Positions 58,201 to 64,000 of a stretch of 64,000 nucleotides of DNA are shown piece after piece (position 1 is the stretch's first letter; each line of letters starts with the position of its first letter). The notes under the pieces are model-generated. The model was not told the origin of the DNA and ran no database searches. It worked only from the letters and a program-made list of their open reading frames with translations. Origin of the DNA: Aselliscus stoliczkanus (Eukaryota > Chordata > Mammalia > Chiroptera > Hipposideridae); contig CM066736.1 in NCBI GenBank assembly GCA_033961575.1, positions 79,322,852 through 79,386,851 on the forward strand, in the 5' to 3' direction. Both the position numbers and the translations under genes were made by a program.

Positions 58201-58440
58201 GCCAGGGAAACGCTGGGCGGGTGCCCTCCAGCTCCAACAGGCTGCTCACTGAGACCAGGGACTGCCCGAGCTGCCTTGCATCACCACCCTCCGATTGGCC
58301 TGTGCGGCGTTGCCAGGGAAACGCCTGGTGGGCGTGCTCCAGCTTCAACAGGCTGCTCACTGAGACGCGGGAGTGCGCAAGCCACCTCGGGTCCCCACTC
58401 TCTGCACTGCATTTGCAGAGTTGCCAGGCTGGTGATTGGT
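58201..58440 (+). repeat. 111-bp tandem repeat in the L1 5' UTR
   Basis: The units start GCCAGGGAAACGC at 58201, GCCAGGGAAACGCC at 58312 and, cut short, GCCAGGCTGG at 58423. Both full units share CTCCAGCT(C/T)CAACAGGCTG and CTCACTGAGAC. Tandem monomers in an L1 promoter recall the mouse L1 arrangement, though the sequence is unrelated to my knowledge. Confidence 0.85.
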
Positions 58441-58600
58441 TGTTGGGCTGCTTGGCCTGATCTGCGAGCAGCTGGGACAGGCTGAGGCTGGGAGTTTTCC
58501 TGGGAGTGTTGGGCCGTGAGCTGTGCTCCTGCATGATCCAGCCAGGCCTCTCCTGGTGATCTATCTAATACATCAAAGCAATGCCAGAGCGACAGCCAGA

Positions 58601-59471
58601 ATGAGGAAACAAAGAAATATGTCCCAAGTAAAAGATCCGAAGAAACCTCTAGAAATGGAACCAAATGAAACAGAGGGATCCAACCTTTCAGAGACAGAGT
58701 TTAGAACACTGATGATAAGAATGTTTAACAAACTTAGTGAGGACATAAAGAAGGATAGAGAAATCATAAAAAACAACCAGTTAGAACTAAAGAATACAAT
58801 AACTGAAATGAAGAACACACTCAAAGGAATCACCAGTAGAGTAGATGAAGCAGAGGAGCGGATCAGCGATTTGGAAGACAAAATAGCAGAAATCACCCAG
58901 TTGGCACAACAAAAAGACCAAAGAATAAAAAACAATGAAAATAGTTTAAGAGCCCTATGGGACAAGGTGAAACGGAACCACCTTTGACTCATAGGAATAC
59001 CAGAAGGAAAAGAGCAGCAGCAAGGGGTTGAGAATGTAATTGAAAAAACAATGACTGAAAACTTCCCTACCCTGGTGAAGGAAATCGACATACATACCCA
59101 GGAAGTGCAGAGGGTTCCAAACAAGCTGAACCCAAACAGGTCCACACCAAGACACATCATAGTTAAAATGGCAAAGTTTAAAGAGAGAGACAGAATCCTA
59201 AAAGCAGCAAGAGAAAGACAGCAGGTTACATACAAAGGAACTCCTATTAGACTAACAGCTGACTTGTCTACAGAAACTGCAGACCAGAAGGGAGTGGCAG
59301 GAGATATTCAAAGTGACACAAAATAAAGGCCTACAACCAAGATTGCTCTACCCAGCACAGCTATCACTTAAAATTGAAGGAGAAATAAAGAGCTTCTCAG
59401 AAAAGAATAAGCTTAAGGAATTCATTACCACCAAGCCAGCATTGCAAGAAATGTTAAAAGGACTTTTTTAA
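58601..59471 (+). pseudogene. L1 ORF1, broken by one stop and one frameshift
   Basis: ATG at 58601 begins 128 codons: an N-terminal tail, then a coiled coil (about residues 42-115) with the typical RVDEAEERISDLED motif near residue 80. A TGA at 58985-58987 stops it; a CGA-to-TGA change (CpG decay) is the simplest origin. The frame continues through the RNA-recognition-like part (RVPNKLNP and PRHIIVKMAKFKERDRIL) to about 59275, where a net loss of two nucleotides after TETA shifts it. The C-terminal domain then reads on (EWQEIFKVT, LLYPAQLS, EIKSFSEKNK, TTKPALQEMLKGLF) to a stop at 59469-59471. The length is close to a normal ORF1. It cannot yield a full-length chaperone. Confidence 0.88.
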
Positions 59472-59527
59472 ACAAAAGAAAGGTGTAAACAAGCTAACCC
59501 AGGAAGACCAGGAAAACAAATAAAAAA

Positions 59528-60097
59528 ATGGCAATACATATGCACCTATCAATAATCATTTTGAATGTGAATGGGCTAAATGCTCCAATCAAAAGACAGA
59601 GAGTGGCTGAGTGGATAAGAAAATAGGACACATGTATATGCTGTTTACAGATGGAATGAAATATTTCATGCAAATGAAAAAGAGAAGAAAAAAAAAGCTG
59701 GAGTACCAATACTTATTTTGGACAAAATAGACTTTAAAATGACTACAATAAAAGACAAAGAAGGGCACTATAATCCTAATAAACATCTATGCACCCAACA
59801 TAGGAACTCCTAATTATATATAACAGATTTTGACAGACATAAAGACAGAGATCAACAGTAACACTATCATAGTAGGGGACTTCAACACCCCATTGTCACC
59901 AATGGACAGACCCTTTAGACAGAAAATCAACACAGAAAGAGGGGCCTTAAATGACGCTGTAGACCAACTGGACTTTGTTGATATTTTTAGAGCATTTCAC
60001 CCTGAAAAAACAGAATATACATTCTTCTCAAGTACACATGGGACATTTTCCAAGATAGACCACATTAGTCCACAAAACAAGTCTCGGTAAATTTAAG
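59528..60097 (+). pseudogene. L1 ORF2 endonuclease-domain remnant
   Basis: ATG at 59528 begins MAIHMHLSIIILNVNGLNAP, the usual start of the L1 endonuclease. A stop comes at 59625-59627, and about 59655-59820 has deletions and frame changes. The frame at 59830-60090 holds GDFNTPL and the catalytic-type SKIDHI near residue 80, both conserved in L1 endonuclease. Near 60100 the sequence leaves ORF2 and enters 3' modules, so RT, the Cys-rich domain and most of ORF2 are gone. Confidence 0.85.
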
Positions 60098-60126
60098 AAG
60101 ATTGAAGTCATATCAAGCAGATATAA

Positions 60127-60840
60127 AGGAAAAACTGATGGTTGCTGGCTGGGAGGGAGTGGAAATGAGGGAGAGGGGGAAGGTTTTGGACAGTGTAGGT
60201 GGGTGACTACAATGTTGCCGCAGGGATATGGGGGTAGTTCTGGGAATGTAATTGATAATGTTGTGAAGAGACTATTATGTTAAGTGAAATAAGTCAGTCG
60301 GAGAAAGACAAGTACCATATAATCTCACTTATATCTGGAATCTGAAAAACTGAATGAACGATCAAAGTAAATAGACTCATAAATACAGAGGAAAAACTGA
60401 GGGTTGCTAGTTGGGAGGGGGGTGGGGATAAGGGGGAAACGGAAAGGATTAGACAGCATAAATGGACAACTACAATATTGCCACAGGGATATGAAACACA
60501 GTTCGGGGAATATAATAATGTTATAAAAATTTTGTGGCATGTCAGATAGTTACATGTCTTGTTAGGGAGACCACTTCATGGATGGAGTAGAGGCTTGATT
60601 ACTGCACTGTACACCTGAAACTGATGTTGTATAATATTGTATGCCAACTGTAATTGAATATATAGATAGTCACGGGATGTGGAGCATACTGTGGAAGGGA
60701 GTCAAAGGACTTGTAATAGATATATATGATATGGGGGGGAGTGGGGTAGCAAACTGGAGGTGAGGGGTTGTCACTTTGAGGGGTAAAAGTATAACTATTG
60801 CATTGTGTTGTACACCTGAAACTAATTTTTTTTTAAATTT
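60127..60840 (+). repeat. repeated L1 3' modules
   Basis: Module copy 1 begins AAAACTGATGGTTGCTGGCT at about 60129; copy 2 begins AAAACTGAGGGTTGCTAGTT at about 60394. Both share GGGAGGG..GGAAA..ACAACTACAAT(A/G)TTGCC and CAGGGATATG. The end motif TACACCTGAAACT also occurs twice, at about 60610 and 60810, the second entering poly-T/A. Between the copies lies ATGTTAAGTGAAATAAGTCA, normally the last ORF2/3' UTR sequence. So at least two L1 3' ends are joined in line. Confidence 0.75.
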
Positions 60841-60862
60841 TTATTTCACAATAAAAGATTTA

Positions 60863-60891
60863 AATAATAATAATAATAATAATAATAATAA
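60863..60891. repeat. (AAT)n tail microsatellite
   Basis: Ten AAT units directly after AATAAAAGATTTA; this is the patterned A tail of the L1. AATAAA-like sequence just before could serve as its polyadenylation signal. Confidence 0.9.
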
Positions 60892-61426
60892 GTCCCTTGT
60901 AGAGCTAGTGTAAACGTAAAACAGGATCACGAATGTAAAGCTTCTTCCTACCGTCTTAGGCATGTAGTAAGCACTCACTAAATAGTAGGTATTATTACTG
61001 TAAAAGATTTCAAGTTATTTTATTATAAATAGAAGAAAGCTATTTTATCACTATAAAACACATAAACAGTACCTTTTCCAAGAGTTGATGCCAGTGTGCC
61101 TGTTGCAAGAGCTTTGTTCAAATATGCCTTCATTTGGGCCTCAAAGCTTTAGAGTATTTGACAGGGTACAGAAGTGAACCATAAAGTGCTGGAAAACATT
61201 GTTTATGGAAAGACCAAAGAAAATGAAATTACATAATCCCAGATATGAAAGCAGTTATTTACAGAGGAAAATGGCTAACTATTCGCATCTTCTCTGAGGA
61301 TGAAGAAGCAAAGCGAGCTGCAGTAGCTGGAATTGCAGCCTAAGAGAATTCAGTTAAATACACAGTTGATCTTTGGGGAAACTGCCAAAGCTGTATCTTA
61401 AAAAGCAGGCTATATTCTCATAAATA

Positions 61427-61546
61427 TCCATTTTGTTTGTTTGTTTGTTTTTGAGGGCAGTGTCACTGGCCCTCATATGTGGAACCGAACCGGGGCTGCT
61501 GGCTTCCCAAGCCAGCGCTTAACCACCATGCCACTTGCCCAGCCCT
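61427..61546 (-). mobile_element. short Rhin-1-like tRNA SINE
   Basis: Minus-strand copy whose right end is GGGCTGGGCAAGTGG (diverged head). Its tail is (TTTG)n. The TSD resembles CATAAATA at about 61419 and 61550, but mismatches and nearby length changes make it approximate. Probably an older member. Confidence 0.85.
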
Positions 61547-62530
61547 TCCCATAAATAAAAGATGGACAAAATTTTTTACCAGGGTGAAAAATAAAATCAG
61601 GGGTCACTGACAATTCAGCCCCATTAATTTGGGTATTAAATTATAAGATAAAGAACCTTGCCCATAGTTGGCACATGGAAAAATATGTGCTATTGATAAA
61701 ATAATGGTTCTTGATAGTATTATCCCCGATAGGATGTATTAAATTTCTCCTCATGTAAGATATTGTGTGGGGTATTGCACAAAGTGAATTAAGCAACCAC
61801 AAATTTCATTATGTAAAAGTAATTTATAATCTGTGAAGAGCCTCATAAATATTATCATGAAAGCTAACATTAATAAGAATTTTTAAAATGGCCCTCACGT
61901 CCTGAGAGGAACATCATAAAGGCCTGTTTCATTAACAGAAGAAGAGGTTTCCACATCATGAACACATGGCAGGATAAATGGCTTCCCAGGGAAGTGAGAC
62001 CTGAGGGGAAAAGCAGCAGTGGCACATTTGGTTGAGTGTGATATTGGGAGACATACCCATCTGGAGCTCAGTGGGAGAAGGTCTACTTCCTTCCACAATG
62101 ATGAGGTGACTGATTTAGTTTTGCCTTAGGGCTTTGTCACAGCCGCTTATCACCAAGGAAGATTAAACAGAGGGAATCTGACAGAATTTGCTGCAGCCAT
62201 AGTCCCAGGTCTCGAACGCAGCAACAGTGACGTTCAAACCCATGTGCTCTTATTTGTAAATGCTGGGTGTTTACTTTGCAGTTCACTCTCTTGCAAGGGT
62301 TTTACTTCAGGAGCAAAGCTGGCATGAATTGCCCATTCCCCAGGAAGGTGTGAATGCTAGGTCAGCTGGAACAAGAGAATGGCAGCTGTCACATTTAGGC
62401 ATGGATACATCATCACACACGTTATTTCTCTGGGGCATCATCCCCATCAAACCACAGAGCTCGTTAGCACACACATAGCTGACTCTTCAGAGGAGCTTAA
62501 GATCAAGGACATGTATGAAAGAGATGGTTT

Positions 62531-62681
62531 TTTGTTTGTTTGTTTTTTAGCTGAGCCATCCTGCTACCTGTTGGCAGGTCAGCGGCAGCTCAGCTCAGGC
62601 TGGGCATCCAGCTGCTGTTGCTCAGAGCTCAGCTTGCACTCTTGAGCGAGCTCTTAACCCACTGAGCCACTGGGCCGGCCC
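62531..62681 (-). mobile_element. tRNA SINE, 'AGCTCAC' short form (reverse)
   Basis: Reverse of the copies at 25011 and 43097: (TTTG)n tail, AGCTGAGCCATCCTGCTACC, the reversed middle, and a GGGGCCGGCCCAGTGGCTCAG-type head ending at about 62681. A possible weak TSD is GAGATGGTTTTTT against GAGTTGTTCTTTT. Three copies of this form occur in the window. Confidence 0.88.
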
Positions 62682-62864
62682 CTGAGTTGTTCTTTTTATA
62701 TCGTGTTGTTTTGTGACTTCTGTTCCCTGCCCCACCCCGTGGCCATGTGAAGTTCTCCCATGTCTTCACTTTGCCACCCCAACCTGCTCTTACCTTCTTG
62801 TTACCATGATGGCCTGTGTTCACTTCTGTATTCAACTGTAACAGGATTATATTTATTTGTCTAG

Positions 62865-62985
62865 CTTTCCATTCATTCATCCATTCACTTCTTCATTCAA
62901 CAAATAAATGTTGAGTCAGGCTCCATCCCACATGCTGAGGAACAAGCCATAGTCTCTGCCCTCAAAGAAGTCACAGATTAGGCAA
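62865..62985 (-). repeat. L2-like fragment
   Basis: TTCATTCAACAAATAAATGT, then TGCTGAGGAACAAGCCATAG and CTGCCCTCAAAGAAGTCACA follow the reversed L2 3' end. Confidence 0.6.
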
Positions 62986-64000
62986 AAATACAAAACAAAT
63001 TCATACACTAGAGGATTCAAAACCTAAATTTAGTCTTTGTACAATAAGTGCAAAGGGAATTGAGAGAAGACAGCCCAGCATGGGCCAGCGAAGTCAAAGA
63101 AGATCCCGACCTACATGATTTCTTGACATCTGGAGCAAAATACTATCTGTGAAAAGTATCCCTTGGTTTAGCCCAGCATCTCCTGCACCTGAGAATGACA
63201 ACCATTCACACCTTCCAAGGCTAGTGCTATTTGGGAGGAGAATTACAGCTACCATCCCTCAGGACAAGATGAGCTTATTTCAGTAGTAAGAGTCCAGGAA
63301 ATGTCCACTTATTTATATTGCAACCATCAGCATCGTATGCAGAATCATGTAAATGTCTGGCTTCAGTTTTTTATTTTTTCCAAATAAGTCTCTTTTGAAA
63401 GAAAGTCTTGGTTATAATGGAAAGTCCGTTTGACTAAAAATTGGTTTAAAAAAAAAATAACTTGGAGTTCTTACATCAGATGTACTCTTTATTAAAAATA
63501 CAACCTTAGGCTAGTCACTTTACTACTTCAGGCCATGTGTTCCAAACCCAGACCTCTGGCGTCCTAAATGGTATGCAAAGGCAGCAATGCCTTTGGAGAG
63601 TAATCTCTGGGGAAACTGCCAGAGCTATATCTTAAATACAAAATTCTACAAGGACCGTGATGCATCCTGATGAGCCAACTGAAATGTCTTCACTCTCAGC
63701 TGGACTGTTGTCAGCCCAGTGCAGTCACGCTGGTATTCTTATGATTGTCAGAGGCAATGATTGTCAGTCTTTGATTAAGAAAATGTCTTTAAGAAAAAAT
63801 GGGAAGATAAAATAATTTTTATTTAAATAAGTGCAATTTGGTAGGCAAAAGAAATTTTAACACCAGAGGACTTGGGAGGATAAAGCTGCCACTGACTAGG
63901 AATCAATAGATTAGGTTATTTTCCATTTCCTTCCCACCTCAATTTGTCCTTGAGCATAGGTTGGATTTAAGTAAACTGACAATGATTAAGAAGCACAGAC

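Larger units (their letters stand above)
57620..60891 (+). mobile_element. internally deleted L1 with 5' UTR, in sense with DLG2
   Basis: About 3.3 kb against roughly 6 kb for a full L1. Order: a CpG-rich 5' UTR (57620-58600) with a 111-bp tandem repeat, a near-complete broken ORF1 (58601-59471), the first part of ORF2 (59528-60097), a jump past the RT and C-terminal regions, repeated 3' modules (60127-60840), then an AATAAAAG/(AAT)n tail. Over 25 CpGs remain in the 5' UTR, suggesting a young insertion or one protected from decay. I did not find a convincing TSD. Retrotransposition in cis is impossible because RT is absent. Confidence 0.85.
1..64000 (+). other. DLG2: DLG2 (PSD-93) locus, internal part
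   Basis: Eight + strand exons with AG/GT borders and compatible phases translate into one continuous MAGUK segment from the end of SH3 to the middle of the GK domain. PSD-93 is a membrane-associated postsynaptic scaffold that clusters NMDA receptors and potassium channels through PDZ domains absent from this window. DLG2 is preferred over DLG1 and DLG4 because of residues recalled for PSD-93: NAKPGVIDSKG in exon a, the DIPGLGDDGYGTKTL alternative exon, and SLEPL at the end of exon h. The extreme intron lengths also fit DLG2, one of the longest mammalian genes. The window has no start codon, stop codon or terminal exon of the gene. Confidence 0.93.
56609..64000 (+). other. DLG2: DLG2 intron after exon h (partial)
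   Basis: About 7.4 kb to the right edge without a further coding exon. It holds the deleted L1 (57620-60891), two SINEs (61427-61546 and 62531-62681), a MIR trace (57480-57590) and an L2-like piece (62865-62985). About 61560-62520 and 63000-64000 show only unique sequence. Confidence 0.8.

Noticed and set aside
57812..58534. Several 100-127-residue frames on both strands
   Set aside because: They reflect the GC-rich L1 5' UTR and its tandem repeat, with no family match and no consistent frame.
57620..58600. CpG island promoter of an ordinary gene
   Set aside because: The CpG-rich stretch passes directly into L1 ORF1, so it is an L1 5' UTR.
58573..59235. 220-residue minus-strand frame, hydrophobic
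   Set aside because: It is the antisense of L1 ORF1; the hydrophobic look comes from antisense of a Lys/Glu-rich coiled coil.
1..64000. CRISPR array, bacterial defence system or operon
   Set aside because: No regular direct repeats with unique spacers and no bacterial gene context; introns, SINEs and L1s show a mammalian nuclear genome.
1..64000. Horse ERE SINEs or vespertilionid VES SINEs as the main repeat
   Set aside because: The head is similar in part (GGCCGGCC), but the GAGGG..CCCTC end and long body do not match those families as I recall them; a bat Rhin-1-like origin fits better.

Overview
The window is mammalian intronic DNA, AT-rich and CpG-poor, crossed on the + strand by eight coding exons of DLG2 (PSD-93/chapsyn-110), a synaptic MAGUK scaffold. 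Their translation matches the end of the SH3 domain, the SH3-GK HOOK linker and roughly the first two thirds of the guanylate-kinase-like (GK) domain. I found no other protein-coding gene. The start codon, PDZ1-3, most of SH3 and the C-terminal part of GK lie outside the window.

Organism: the dominant repeats are young tRNA-derived SINEs beginning GGGCCGGCCGAGTGGC, with crisp target-site duplications (TSDs). From memory this head resembles the Rhin-1 type SINEs of rhinolophoid bats, so a horseshoe-bat-like species (Yinpterochiroptera) is my best guess. A CpG-rich pogo/Tc-like MITE fits a bat. The assignment is an inference and needs a repeat-library search.

Layout: 1-4299 intron; exon a 4300-4375; a 33-kb intron; exon b 37358-37457; exon c 38282-38327; exon d 41686-41727; exon e 49853-49903; exon f 50897-50998; exon g 53840-54012; exon h 56499-56608; intron to 64000. 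Exons b and c both start in phase 0 and end in phase 1, so a productive mRNA needs exactly one of them. Exon d (42 nt) is an optional in-frame cassette. GCATG/TGCATG (Rbfox-type) motifs lie downstream of b and c and upstream of d.

The introns hold about 20 young SINE copies in at least three modular architectures, one tRNA-SINE of another type, several old L1 and L2/MIR fragments, simple repeats, and one CpG-rich L1 (57620-60891) that keeps its 5' UTR and a near-complete but broken ORF1 while most of ORF2 is deleted. The least ordinary items are a trimeric tRNA-SINE, a SINE with an inverted 5' end between intact TSDs, the shared-module SINE families, the pogo-like MITE and the internally deleted L1 with repeated 3' modules. 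I saw no CRISPR, operon or bacterial-type system.
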